Shown here: positions 1 to 7,137 of the stretch, in pieces
Position numbering within the stretch: the first letter of the stretch is position 1
How the letters are laid out: every line of letters begins with the position of its first letter
DNA from: Streptomyces pactum
GTDB taxonomy: Bacteria > Actinomycetota > Actinomycetes > Streptomycetales > Streptomycetaceae
NCBI RefSeq assembly: GCF_002005225.1
Contig: NZ_CP019724.1
Location: forward strand, 2,978,501 to 3,042,500
Length of the DNA stretch: 64,000 bases
Reading direction: 5' to 3'
The notes under the pieces: generated by a model
What the model saw: the letters and a program-made list of their open reading frames with translations, nothing else
Databases searched by the model: none
What the model was told of the DNA's origin: nothing
Position numbers and translations under genes: made by a program

Positions 1-175
1 TGACCACGTCCAGCGTGACGGCGTCAGGCCGCACTTGATGGACGACTTCAAGACACTCGGCACCATCGGCCGCGGTCACGACCTCGAAGCCCTCCAGCTC
101 GAGATTGACCCTGATCAACTGCCGGATGACCTTGTTGTCGTCCACAACAAGAACCCGGCCAGACGCCCTAGGCAC
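1..175 (-). CDS. Response regulator receiver domain protein (5' part only)
   Basis: Read on the minus strand from GTG at 175, this gives the start of a CheY-like receiver domain: a hydrophobic beta strand (RVLVVDDNK) carrying the acidic DD pair, then an amphipathic helix (VIRQLIRVNLELEGFEV), then a second strand running up to the probable phospho-acceptor region (AVTLDVV, where the Asp is expected to be phosphorylated). Only about 58 residues lie in the window and the gene continues beyond the left edge, so the output domain cannot be seen. It is transcribed away from the tRNA gene. The receiver assignment is firm; partner kinase and target are unknown. Confidence 0.85.
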   Translation of the reverse strand, partial: MPRASGRVLVVDDNKVIRQLIRVNLELEGFEVVTAADGAECLEVVHQVRPDAVTLDVV

Positions 176-307
176 AACTCGAGAGTAGGTCCGGACCGGC
201 CACCGCGTCCGGGTTTTCCCCACTTCCACCCCGTGCGGGGGACAACGCCCCCACGGCTGACACACCCGGCCGCCCCCGGACGCCCCACGACCCGCGAAAA
301 CCCGTTC

Positions 308-335
308 ATGACCACCCCGGGGGAGCTGGTAGTGT
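308..335 (+). promoter_or_regulatory. Possible tRNA-Arg promoter
   Basis: A -10-like hexamer TAGTGT (330-335) is preceded at 16 bases by ATGACC (308-313), an acceptable -35 variant. The predicted start would lie about 35 bases before the mature tRNA. This is assigned by pattern only. Confidence 0.3.
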
Positions 336-375
336 TCTACCCGTCGCCGCGAGCAACACCGAACGCGACCGACAC

Positions 376-447
376 GCCCCCGTAGCTCAGGGGATAGAGC
401 AACGGCCTCCGGAGCCGTGTGCGCAGGTTCGAATCCTGCCGGGGGCA
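376..447 (+). tRNA. tRNA-Arg (anticodon CCG)
   Basis: The 72-base sequence folds as a complete cloverleaf: acceptor GCCCCCG/CGGGGGC, D stem GCTC/GAGC, anticodon stem ACGGC/GCCGT around the loop CTCCGGA (anticodon CCG, decoding CGG), a 4-base variable loop, T stem GCAGG/CCTGC with loop TTCGAAT, and discriminator A. The 3' CCA is not completely encoded (the next bases are CCT). The gene is intact although an accessory island begins immediately downstream, and its 3' half recurs in degraded form near 3957-4001. tRNA 3' ends are common integration sites for actinomycete integrative elements. Confidence 0.96.
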
Positions 448-521
448 CCTTGCATGAGGTGCCCAAAGACCCCGCCATCAGCGCTTTCGCTGAAGACGGG
501 GTCTTCGCGTATGTGCAGGCG
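403..521 (+). repeat. Left direct repeat: tRNA 3' half plus terminator (attL-like)
   Basis: This stretch runs from the anticodon stem of tRNA-Arg through its downstream hairpin. It reappears in the same orientation at about 3957-4075. The tRNA part is nearly identical and the terminator and following bases are roughly 75-80% similar by eye. The two copies bracket the restriction-modification genes, as attL and attR would. Confidence 0.75.
466..505 (+). terminator. Rho-independent-type hairpin after tRNA-Arg
   Basis: A perfect 9-bp stem AAGACCCCG (466-474) / CGGGGTCTT (497-505) lies 18 bases after the tRNA. There is no long T-run, which is usual in streptomycetes. The same hairpin is conserved in the right repeat. 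Confidence 0.75.
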
Positions 522-832
522 TATGCCGCTCGGAGCGGGCGTATGCCGGAGGCTGTGGACAGGGGCCCGTCCGCGCTGCGACCAGGTCTTGGCATGCGGC
601 GGCAGAGCCCGCGGACCGCCGTCGTCCCACATCTGCCGCCGCCGTTCGGCGGTCAACCCGCCCCCTTGTGGATACCGCAGGCCTTCGGTGATGCCGCACG
701 GGCGACGAGTCGTCAGCCCCTACGACTCCACGAGTTCAACCCCAGCAGTCGGCAGCAAAGTTCGCGACCGGTCCGAATGACTTCAACGCCCCCCCCACCT
801 GCAGTTCGCATCGATGGGGCATACGAAGTGAA
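506..832. other. Non-coding left flank of the island
   Basis: No convincing complete gene lies between the tRNA terminator and the endonuclease stop. The open frames here are short and out of keeping with codon bias. A possible transposase scrap is described separately. The rest shows no recognisable structure. Confidence 0.5.
600..716 (-). pseudogene. Possible decayed IS630-type transposase N-terminus
   Basis: Read on the minus strand, the peptide RYPQGGGLTAERRRQ followed by WDDGGPRAL resembles two separated parts of the N-terminal helix-turn-helix of IS630-family transposases common in Streptomyces (start ..RYPQGGGLT.., later ..W..A..GGP.AL..), as if the middle were deleted. No catalytic DDE region follows and no terminal inverted repeats are evident. 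This is recalled from family pattern only and could be coincidence. Confidence 0.25.
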
Positions 833-1489
833 TCACTCGACGAATTCTTGGGCTTCCTCAAGCCCATCTTGAATATAATTCGGAAGCATGCCCTGAGCGG
901 GACCATTTGGGGGCCAAACCTGCACACCGTGACGAGCAACGAAATTCAGGGGAATTTTAGGGTTGTTGAGGTGCGGGCGCGCACCTCCGCCCCGACGAGC
1001 ATCAATCTCAATCTGCCGCCGGAGCGCCGCTTCCCACTGAGAGAAGTACGGCTCCAAATTGTGCGGATGAATCTCGTAAATTGCTTCCGGACTCGACTGG
1101 TCGAAAACCGCAACGATCCAGAGATGAACCGACCTGTATCGATCAATATTATCGAGAGTGAGCGTGTGTTCCGTAGTGACACTTAGACTCTTCTTGCGCT
1201 CACCTTTGAAATTCATTCTTGCGACAGTTTTAATTTCATACTCTCGCCCTAGCGCATCCGTTGCATCGTTACCAACTCGCCCTCCCCCCTTGGTGAGGTT
1301 GAACAATTCAAGCAGCAAAAGCTCCTTGTACCCTCCATCGTCAAACACGTTATGAATATGCCGCTCAGAGGCGCTCCTCTGAAGCTGCAACCCTAGTTCT
1401 ACGATCTTGCGGATATCACCTTGCGGACGGAGGAGAGCCCCCTGGTCTTGCGGGTCTCGCTGCCTCGGGACGGGCTGATGATCAGTCAC
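833..1489 (-). CDS. Putative type II restriction endonuclease (PD-(D/E)XK fold)
   Basis: This 218-residue protein carries a nuclease-like signature: an acidic helix (YKELLLLELFNL, residues 54-65), then GND75, then E85-I-K87 in the context GREYEIKTV. That matches the PD-(D/E)XK arrangement of type II restriction enzymes, with D75, E85 and K87 as the predicted metal-binding and catalytic residues. The gene is visibly poorer in G+C than its surroundings and uses A/T-ending codons, so it was probably acquired by transfer. It lies downstream of the methyltransferase on the same strand but has its own promoter-like 20-base sequence (1520-1539), shared with the controller gene. Recognition sequence and exact family cannot be read from the sequence. 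The nuclease call also rests on the adjacent methyltransferase and controller genes. Confidence 0.72.
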   Translation of the reverse strand: MTDHQPVPRQRDPQDQGALLRPQGDIRKIVELGLQLQRSASERHIHNVFDDGGYKELLLLELFNLTKGGGRVGNDATDALGREYEIKTVARMNFKGERKKSLSVTTEHTLTLDNIDRYRSVHLWIVAVFDQSSPEAIYEIHPHNLEPYFSQWEAALRRQIEIDARRGGGARPHLNNPKIPLNFVARHGVQVWPPNGPAQGMLPNYIQDGLEEAQEFVE

Positions 1490-1519
1490 ATAAGAACGGT
1501 CGCCTGCCCCTGGATCAAC

Positions 1520-1540
1520 GTCTACAGACTATAAGTAACA
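1520..1540 (-). promoter_or_regulatory. Controller-protein operator/promoter of the endonuclease gene
   Basis: On the minus strand this reads GTTACTTATAGTCTGTAGAC, ending 31 bases before the endonuclease ATG. It contains a -10-like TATAGT overlapping the palindrome GTCT-GT-AGAC. The same 20 bases, with one mismatch, occur at 3449-3468 in front of the controller gene. Paired sites of this kind are the hallmark of C-protein regulated restriction-modification systems. The binding protein is inferred. Confidence 0.7.
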
Positions 1541-1735
1541 CCACGGATGCGGAGCGTAAGAGTCCGGCGTTCGAGTGCGTAGGGCTGCGGCTTTGAAAGT
1601 CGTGTGCGGGCTTCCCCTGACCCAGGCACTGGCCTGGCGTCTGAGTGAGTGCCGGAAACCAGCGCGGCCACTGGCTTCGAGTAGGGGCGGCACCCGTTGG
1701 CGAGAGGGCAACCGCCCTCCGGCTACCCGAAGCGC
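1541..1735. other. Gap between methyltransferase and endonuclease genes
   Basis: No gene is visible. It contains short hairpin-forming sequence near 1700-1725 (AGGGC..GCCCT) that could end methyltransferase transcription. Confidence 0.35.
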
Positions 1736-3457
1736 CTACTCGGGCTCGACCATGAGGCCTGTCTTCGGGTCGATGCTCCACCCGTCGTCGAGCAGCGTTG
1801 CCGTCGCCGTCTGCAGGCTGAGGTCCGCGACGCCCCATCCTTCACGAAGCGCGCGACGAAGCAGCTCCAGATACAGGTGACTCGGAGAGGCAGGGCCGGC
1901 AGCGCCGGCCAACTCGCGCGTCGCCGCAGCAACAGCCTCGGCCGTCGGCTGCTTGAACGAAGCCTCGGCGTCGTCCTGCGGAACCATCGTCAGGACAAGA
2001 TCGAGCGTAGCTACGTGTTCGAAGCCCGAGGCCAGGCCTTTAACGGAGCGCTGCCCCTTGTTCAGGATAGCGATTTTCTCCGGCTCGATACGCAGGCCGG
2101 CTGCTGCGACTGCTCGCTGGACCACTGCCCAGATCTTGCCCGAGGAGTTACCGAAGACCATTGAAATGCGTCCGCCAGGCTTAAGGATGCGGCGGCACTG
2201 CTTCAGCGACTCCGTCAGCAGCGCTTCATAGCGGCCCGCCGTGCGTTTCGTGCCAGTAGAGCGATCGATGACCGCTTCCTTGCCGACGTCGGTGAAACCA
2301 TCCAGCCAGCCCTCCTGGAACAACGCCATATCCGCGTAGAAGAGGTTCGAACCAAACGGCGGGTCCGTGAACACGTAGTCCACGCTTGCGTCCGGCAGGG
2401 ACAGCTCCGCAGCACTCTCCGTGACGTACTCCGCAGGCACCGAGTCCGCGTCCACGTTGTGCGTGAACGCCTGTCCCCGGATCCATTCATCAGCCTTCAG
2501 CACGGCGGTCGTCTTGCGTTCGAATAGTTCGAAGACGTTCCACTCGTAGAAAACCGGCGCGATGTAGTAATTCTGGTTCGCGGCGTTCAGTGGACGTTTG
2601 TGCGACCACTGATACCGCTTGCTCGCCCGAGTCAATGTTGCGGTGAACGCGAACAGCAGCTTCTGGCTCAGGGCCCGGTCCTCGATACTGCGGATCTCAT
2701 CGCGCAGGGCCACCAGAGTGCGCAAGTTACGCGGCGAATAGAACGAAGCTACGGTTGTGTAGCCGCTCTTGCCCAGCGCAGAGGCCCGATACATCTCCCG
2801 ATCGGGCGTAATCTCAACGTGGGGGAAGTCCAGGCCGTCGACGTCGATGCGCGGCGCGGCGACCGCCGGCTGCTCAAGCTGCTTCGGGGAGCACGCGCAG
2901 TTAACGTAGTCGACCACGGGCTGCTCACCCACGCGCTCGAGCGAACTCGAAATGTGGGCCGAGCAATGGGGGCAAATCATCTTCGGCTTCGACCACTCTG
3001 CGGCCTCGAGTGAGTGGTAGTAGTTCACGGGCTCCTCACAGCCCGCGCACCTCACCAGAACGCTCCAAACGGTTTTCGCAAGTTGGCCATTCCCACCGCA
3101 CCCACTGCAGGGAACCTCGTAGATCTTGCCCACAGCGTCCTTGGCCCGCTTGATAACGGCCTGCGCGGCACCCGTGAACTCGTACCCTTCCACCATGTTC
3201 AGGTAGTTGGACCCGATGTGTCGACCCAGCACAGAGATGTCCGACAGGCGCGCCTGACGCCCGGTGATCCGCGCCGCGATCCCGGTCATGCCGGATCCGG
3301 CGAACGGGTCGACCACGACGCCGCCGGGCGGACAGTATGCCTCGATGAACGGCGTAATCGCAGGCACGGGGACCTTCGTCAGGTAGGCGTGGGCGAGGTA
3401 GGCAGGGTCACCACGACCCACCACGATCTCCTCAGCCATGCCACCACTGTTACTCAT
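1736..3457 (-). CDS. DNA methyltransferase with zinc-ribbon-like insert (R-M system)
   Basis: Residue numbers here count from the longest frame (ATG 3481, 581 aa). The SAM-binding motif is DPFAGSGMTG (58-67) and the catalytic motif is TDPPFG (372-377), typical of amino-methyltransferases making N6-adenine or N4-cytosine. The motif order is I then IV, and about 300 residues separate them. That interval holds C-x2-C pairs at C125/C128, C145/C148 and C170/C173 plus C195/C197, suggesting one or two zinc ribbons. The C-terminal part (GLASGFEHVATLDLVLTM) completes the Rossmann core. Start candidates are ATG 3481, 3472, 3457 and 3439. None has a strong ribosome-binding site; 3457 is given as a compromise. 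The gene is divergent from the controller gene, and the controller operator lies inside or at this 5' end, so its expression is probably coupled to controller level. It is expected to protect host DNA from the adjacent endonuclease. Confidence 0.85.
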   Translation of the reverse strand: MSNSGGMAEEIVVGRGDPAYLAHAYLTKVPVPAITPFIEAYCPPGGVVVDPFAGSGMTGIAARITGRQARLSDISVLGRHIGSNYLNMVEGYEFTGAAQAVIKRAKDAVGKIYEVPCSGCGGNGQLAKTVWSVLVRCAGCEEPVNYYHSLEAAEWSKPKMICPHCSAHISSSLERVGEQPVVDYVNCACSPKQLEQPAVAAPRIDVDGLDFPHVEITPDREMYRASALGKSGYTTVASFYSPRNLRTLVALRDEIRSIEDRALSQKLLFAFTATLTRASKRYQWSHKRPLNAANQNYYIAPVFYEWNVFELFERKTTAVLKADEWIRGQAFTHNVDADSVPAEYVTESAAELSLPDASVDYVFTDPPFGSNLFYADMALFQEGWLDGFTDVGKEAVIDRSTGTKRTAGRYEALLTESLKQCRRILKPGGRISMVFGNSSGKIWAVVQRAVAAAGLRIEPEKIAILNKGQRSVKGLASGFEHVATLDLVLTMVPQDDAEASFKQPTAEAVAAATRELAGAAGPASPSHLYLELLRRALREGWGVADLSLQTATATLLDDGWSIDPKTGLMVEPE

Positions 3458-3468
3458 AGTCTGTAGAC
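3448..3468 (+). promoter_or_regulatory. Controller-protein operator/promoter of the C gene
   Basis: The sequence GTTACTCATAGTCTGTAGAC (3449-3468) holds the GTCT-GT-AGAC palindrome (3459-3468), 33 bases before the controller ATG. It matches the endonuclease upstream site (1520-1540, opposite strand) with one mismatch over 21 bases, at a nearly equal distance from the start codon. It also overlaps the methyltransferase start region. Confidence 0.72.
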
Positions 3469-3501
3469 CCATCGTCTGCACCGTCTTAGCGTCCCCACAT
3501 C

Positions 3502-3741
3502 ATGACGCACGCCTCCGACAAGCTCCGCATCCAGCGGCAGCGTGAGGCGTTCGGCCGCCGCGTGCGGGAGTACCGTCTCTCAGCAGGCCTCTCACAAGAA
3601 GAGCTCGCGGAAGCTGCGGGGATCCACCGCACCTACGTCTCTTCGTTGGAACGAGGTCAGCGCAACGTAAGTCTTGACAACATCATTGCCCTCGCACGTG
3701 CACTCAAGATCGATGCCGCACAATTGCTCGAAGGTATCTGA
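3502..3741 (+). CDS. XRE-family controller (C) protein of the R-M system
   Basis: This 79-residue protein is almost entirely one helix-turn-helix domain: FGRRVREYRLSAGLSQEELAEAAGIHRTYVSSLERGQRN, with the turn near AAGIHRTYVSSLE, ending LKIDAAQLLEGI. The size and sequence style match C proteins of type II restriction systems, which bind as dimers to short operators, activate their own and endonuclease transcription at low dose and repress at high dose, delaying nuclease appearance. No Shine-Dalgarno sequence precedes the ATG, consistent with the leaderless or short-leader mRNAs common for C genes. It is divergent from the methyltransferase. The position of a shared operator before this gene and before the endonuclease supports the role. 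Confidence 0.85.
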   Translation: MTHASDKLRIQRQREAFGRRVREYRLSAGLSQEELAEAAGIHRTYVSSLERGQRNVSLDNIIALARALKIDAAQLLEGI

Positions 3742-3956
3742 TGGGTTCAAGAAGGACGTTCATCTCGCTCGTCTCCTGAGCATGGGAGTCAACGCCGCCG
3801 ACGCGGTCGCCCAAGGCCTCGAGCATCATCAGGGGCACCGCTTCATCAAGCTTGAGCACTCACAGGCGCCGATGAGCCGTGGACCATCTGTGGACTGGCT
3901 GCCCGCGAACGGCCGCGTGTGTATCTCAGCCCTGCTGCTTCGCCCGAGGATCAAGC
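3742..3956. other. Non-coding right flank of the island
   Basis: No gene is supported between the controller stop and the right repeat. A residual 5' tRNA-like stretch (GAGGATCAAGC near 3947-3957) aligns loosely with the tRNA D arm. No integrase, excisionase or recombinase frame was found here or on the left side. Confidence 0.5.
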
Positions 3957-4075
3957 GGCCTTCGAAGCCGTGTGCGCAGGTTTGAATCCTGCCGGGGGCA
4001 CTTCGCAGGAAGTGTCCAAAGACCCCGCCATCGGCGAGTTCGCTGCGGACGGGGTCTTCGCGTATGTGCGGGCGG
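3957..4075 (+). repeat. Right direct repeat: degenerate tRNA-Arg 3' half plus terminator (attR-like)
   Basis: Bases 3957-4001 repeat the tRNA-Arg anticodon arm to acceptor 3' end with a few changes. The anticodon loop reads CTTCGAA instead of CTCCGGA and the T loop TTTGAAT instead of TTCGAAT, losing an invariant C. The 5' half is not conserved, so this is not a functional tRNA. The copy of the downstream hairpin follows (4019-4058). It marks the chromosomal side of the island junction. Confidence 0.75.
4019..4058 (+). terminator. Hairpin in right repeat
   Basis: AAGACCCCG (4019-4027) pairs with CGGGGTCTT (4050-4058). It is the counterpart of the tRNA terminator at 466-505 and is probably the original downstream terminator of the tRNA before the island entered. 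Confidence 0.65.
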
Positions 4076-4210
4076 GTGCCGCCCCGAGCAGGCGTTTGCC
4101 GGTGATCACCGATGACGACGTCATGGTCTGGACGGGCTTCGCCGGCGGCGGGTCGAAGCGGGTTTCGCAAGGCTCTGGGCGACGCCGTGCGGGCCAGTCG
4201 TGGTCGTGGC

Positions 4211-4243
4211 TGAGCCCCGGACCGCTCATGGGTCCGGGGCTCA
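4211..4243 (-). terminator. Terminator downstream of the patatin-like gene
   Basis: A perfect 13-bp stem TGAGCCCCGGACC / GGTCCGGGGCTCA with a 7-base loop lies about 70 bases past the stop of the minus-strand lipase gene. Confidence 0.75.
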
Positions 4244-4311
4244 GCCCATCGGTCAGGTCGCCGGCCCGGTCTCGCCCGTCTTCTCCTTCTCCGCGAGCCC
4301 TGTGTGACGGG

Positions 4312-5151
4312 TCAGCCTTGCCAGGTTGTTCTGATCCGGTCGGCCTGTGCCGTGCCCTGCCGTAGGCCCTCCCGGGCCGCGGCCGGGATGCGGCCGGCGT
4401 CCAGGGGGTTGCGGCCGAAGGCGCGGCGGGCCTGTCGGTCGGGGGTCAGGAGGGCGGCCCGGGCGCCGTTCGAGACGAGGGTCTGTACCTGGGTCGCCGC
4501 GCTCGGACTCGCTCCCGCCCCCTTGGGGATGGGCGCCAGTACGACGACCCGCGCGCAGTCGTCGACCAGGTCTGCGTTGGTCGTGGAGCGTACGCCGCCG
4601 TCCATCCAGCGGCCCGTGCCGATGGTGATCGGCGGGAAGAGGGGCGGCAGTGCGCAGGTGGCCGACATGGCGTGCAGCAGGTCGACGCCGCTGTCGGCGG
4701 TGAAGGCCGTCGGTTCGCCGGTGAGGGCGTCGACGGCGAAGAGGCGTACGGGCCTCTGAGGCCATGTGGAGACCCGGAGTTGAGGGCCTATGGCTTCGAA
4801 GACCTCGGTCTCCGGGACGTCGCGCACGGTGAGTGCCAGTCGGCCGATGCGTTTGATCACGGTCTTGGGGTCGCGCGAACCCAGCGCGGCCCACAGGTAC
4901 CTGACCGTCATGGCGAAGGTGAAGTCCACGTCCAGCATGGCCCGTTCGCGGTTGATCTGTTCCGCGTAGAGCGCGGAGGAGGGCGATCCTTCGGCCAGGT
5001 CCAGCGCCAGCAGTGCGCCGGCCGACGTGCCGGCGAGGACGTCGGCGTCGCCGAGGTCGATCCCCGCCTCCGCCAGTGCCGCCAGTACGCCGATCTGCCA
5101 CGCGTACGCGGTCAGGCCGCCCCCGCCCAGCACCAGTGCCGTGTCCGCCAT
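4312..5151 (-). CDS. Patatin-like phospholipase family protein
   Basis: The 279 residues begin ALVLGGGGLTAYAWQIGVL, the glycine-rich oxyanion segment of patatin hydrolases. The nucleophile elbow GTSAG follows (Ser43), and DGG with Asp184 supplies the other half of the Ser-Asp dyad. The late part is Ala/Arg-rich. Such enzymes cleave acyl esters of lipids. No signal peptide is seen, so it acts in the cytoplasm or at the inner membrane face. It stands alone, with a terminator downstream, between the island and the spore-pigment genes. Start ATG 5151 is preceded by GAGGGGC. The physiological substrate is unknown. Confidence 0.88.
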   Translation of the reverse strand: MADTALVLGGGGLTAYAWQIGVLAALAEAGIDLGDADVLAGTSAGALLALDLAEGSPSSALYAEQINRERAMLDVDFTFAMTVRYLWAALGSRDPKTVIKRIGRLALTVRDVPETEVFEAIGPQLRVSTWPQRPVRLFAVDALTGEPTAFTADSGVDLLHAMSATCALPPLFPPITIGTGRWMDGGVRSTTNADLVDDCARVVVLAPIPKGAGASPSAATQVQTLVSNGARAALLTPDRQARRAFGRNPLDAGRIPAAAREGLRQGTAQADRIRTTWQG

Positions 5152-5265
5152 GCCCGCCCCTCCTCACGTAACGGGGATCACTCCCCGGTAAGCCTGTCGG
5201 CGAGACGCTAGCAGGTAAGCGGGGAGTGGTCCACGTTTTGTGGTGGGCGGGGTGGGCGGCTCATG

Positions 5266-7137
5266 TCACGCCAGTGCCAGTACCGTCCTCACGACCTGGC
5301 GCAGCATCTGCTCCGGGTCCGGGGCCGGGCCCGGGGAGCGCCACGCGACGAAGCCGTCGGGGCGGACGAGGACCGCACCGCCGCGGGTCACTCCGTGGGC
5401 CTTCGCCCAGTCGGCTTCCTCGTCGTCCTGGATGAGGTCGGCCGCCGGTGTTCCGCCCACGCGGTACGACTTCAGCGGGACCCGCAGATCGGCCGCCAGG
5501 CGCGTCGCCGCCTCGTGCCAGCCGGTGGGCTGTGCCGCGTCGCTGAGCAGGACCAGGGAGTCCTCGTAGAGGTCCAGGGTGGAGATGCGGGCCCGGTCGT
5601 CGCCGCGGCGGAGCCAGACGTGGGGGGCCCGGCTGCCCGGTGCGCCGGTGAGGTCGAGGCTCTCCGGGACCACCGGGGTCGCCGGGTCGGCGCCGACCAC
5701 CGCGCCCTGGGGGTAGCGGTAGCCGAGGGCGACGTTGAGGATGCCGCGCTGCGGGCCTCCGCCGGGACCGCCGGGACCGCCGGGACCACCAGGACCGCCC
5801 GCAGGGGGACCGCCGGGACCACCAGGACCGCCCGCAGGAGGACCGCCGGGACCGCCGGGACCGCCCGCAGGGGGACCGCCGGGACCGCCCCCGGGACCGC
5901 CCGCAGGGGGACCGCCGGGACCGCCCTCGGGGCCGCCGGCCGGTGCCCCGCCCCCCATACCGGGCGGTGGTGCGAACCCCGGGTGGCTGTGTTCGACCGA
6001 GCGTCCGGCGGCTCGGGCGCTGGTGGCCTCCGCGACCGGGCGGCGTTCCGCGTCGTAGGTGTCCAGGAGGCCCTCGCCCGCCCAGCCCTCCAGGACCGCG
6101 GCGAGTTTCCAGGCCAGGTTGTGGGCGTCCTGGATGCCGGTGTTGGAACCGAAGGCGCCGGTCGGGGACATCTCGTGGGCCGAGTCGCCGGCCAGGAGGA
6201 CGCGACCGGAGCGGTAGCTGCGGGCGACGCGCTGGGCGGCGTGCCAGGGTGCCTTGCCGGTGATCTCCACGTCGAGGTCCGGGACGCCGATCGCGCGGCT
6301 GATGTGGGCGGCGCAGCGCTCGTCGGTGAAGTCCTCGACCGTTTCACCCTGTTCGGGGTGCCAGGGGGCGTGAAAGACCCAGTTCTCGCGGTTGTCGACC
6401 GGCAGGAGGGCGCCGTCGGCGTCCTCGTTGGTCAGATAGCAGACGATGAAGCGGCGGTCGCCCACGACGTCGGCGAGGCGGCGGGAGCGGAAGGTGATGC
6501 TGACGTTGTGGAAGAGGTCGCCGGGGCCGCTCTGCTCAATGCCCAACTGCTCGCGGACGGGGCTGCGGGGACCGTCGGCGGCGACGAGGTAGTCCGCGCG
6601 GATGGTGGAGTGCTCACCGGTCTCCCGGCTCTTGACGATGGCGGTGACACCCTCGGCGTCGGCCTCGAACGACAGCAGCTCCGTGCCGAAGCGCAGGTCG
6701 CCGCCGAGGTTCGTGGCGTGGGTGAGGAGTTCCGGCTCCAGGTCGTTCTGGGAGCACAGGCACCAGGAGCTGGGGCTGAAGCGGGCCAGTCCGCCCCCTG
6801 CGTCCATCTCCTTGAACAGCCACTCCCCCGCGTCGCCGACCAGGGTGGGTGTCTGGAAGATGCCGTGGTTGTCGGCCAGGACGGCGGCGGCCTTCCTGAT
6901 GTCCGGCTCGGTGCCGGCCACGCGGAAGATCTCCATCGTGCGGACGTTGTTGCCGCGCCCGCGGGGGTGGATGGAGGTGCCGGCGTGGCGCTCCACCAGG
7001 GTGTGCCGGATGCCCAGCCGCCCCAGGAACACCGAGGTCGACAGGCCCACCAGGGATCCGCCGACGATGAGCACCGGGACGCGGTGGACTCCGCCCCCGG
7101 GGGCGGCTCCGCCGGACCGATCGGCTCTTTGGTTCAT
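5266..7137 (-). CDS. whiE ORFVIII: WhiE ORFVIII-type FAD-dependent polyketide hydroxylase
   Basis: A 623-residue group A flavoprotein monooxygenase. The N-terminus holds the FAD Rossmann motif PVLIVGGSLVGLSTSVFL (about 21-38), the middle has the DG motif (LVAADGPRSPVREQLG), and GRVLLAGDSAHEMSP is the second FAD/ribityl motif. It would hydroxylate the aromatic polyketide made by the plus-strand whiE genes. Residues roughly 390-465 are an unusual Gly/Pro tract (PAGGPGGPGGPPAGG repeats) interrupting the region after the FAD fold. A thioredoxin-like C-terminal domain follows. The gene is divergent from ORFI, and in S. coelicolor the corresponding promoter is known to depend on the late sporulation sigma factor SigF. 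A weak RBS (AGGACGA) precedes ATG 7137. Confidence 0.93.
   Translation of the reverse strand: MNQRADRSGGAAPGGGVHRVPVLIVGGSLVGLSTSVFLGRLGIRHTLVERHAGTSIHPRGRGNNVRTMEIFRVAGTEPDIRKAAAVLADNHGIFQTPTLVGDAGEWLFKEMDAGGGLARFSPSSWCLCSQNDLEPELLTHATNLGGDLRFGTELLSFEADAEGVTAIVKSRETGEHSTIRADYLVAADGPRSPVREQLGIEQSGPGDLFHNVSITFRSRRLADVVGDRRFIVCYLTNEDADGALLPVDNRENWVFHAPWHPEQGETVEDFTDERCAAHISRAIGVPDLDVEITGKAPWHAAQRVARSYRSGRVLLAGDSAHEMSPTGAFGSNTGIQDAHNLAWKLAAVLEGWAGEGLLDTYDAERRPVAEATSARAAGRSVEHSHPGFAPPPGMGGGAPAGGPEGGPGGPPAGGPGGGPGGPPAGGPGGPGGPPAGGPGGPGGPPAGGPGGPGGPGGPGGGPQRGILNVALGYRYPQGAVVGADPATPVVPESLDLTGAPGSRAPHVWLRRGDDRARISTLDLYEDSLVLLSDAAQPTGWHEAATRLAADLRVPLKSYRVGGTPAADLIQDDEEADWAKAHGVTRGGAVLVRPDGFVAWRSPGPAPDPEQMLRQVVRTVLALA
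5750..5940. repeat. Gly/Pro-encoding low-complexity repeat in the hydroxylase gene
   Basis: Near-tandem copies of a CCGGGACCGCC-type unit with periodic CCCGCAGGGGG blocks encode the Gly-Pro-rich segment. All units are multiples of three, so the frame stays open. Confidence 0.85.

Noticed and set aside
417..872. Plus-strand frames crossing the tRNA and the island flank
   Set aside because: They overlap the tRNA and terminator, and their codon bias does not match genes.
3957..4001. Second tRNA-Arg with anticodon TCG
   Set aside because: The anticodon and T arms resemble a tRNA but the 5' half does not form acceptor and D stems, and the T loop lost its invariant C. It is treated as a repeat remnant.
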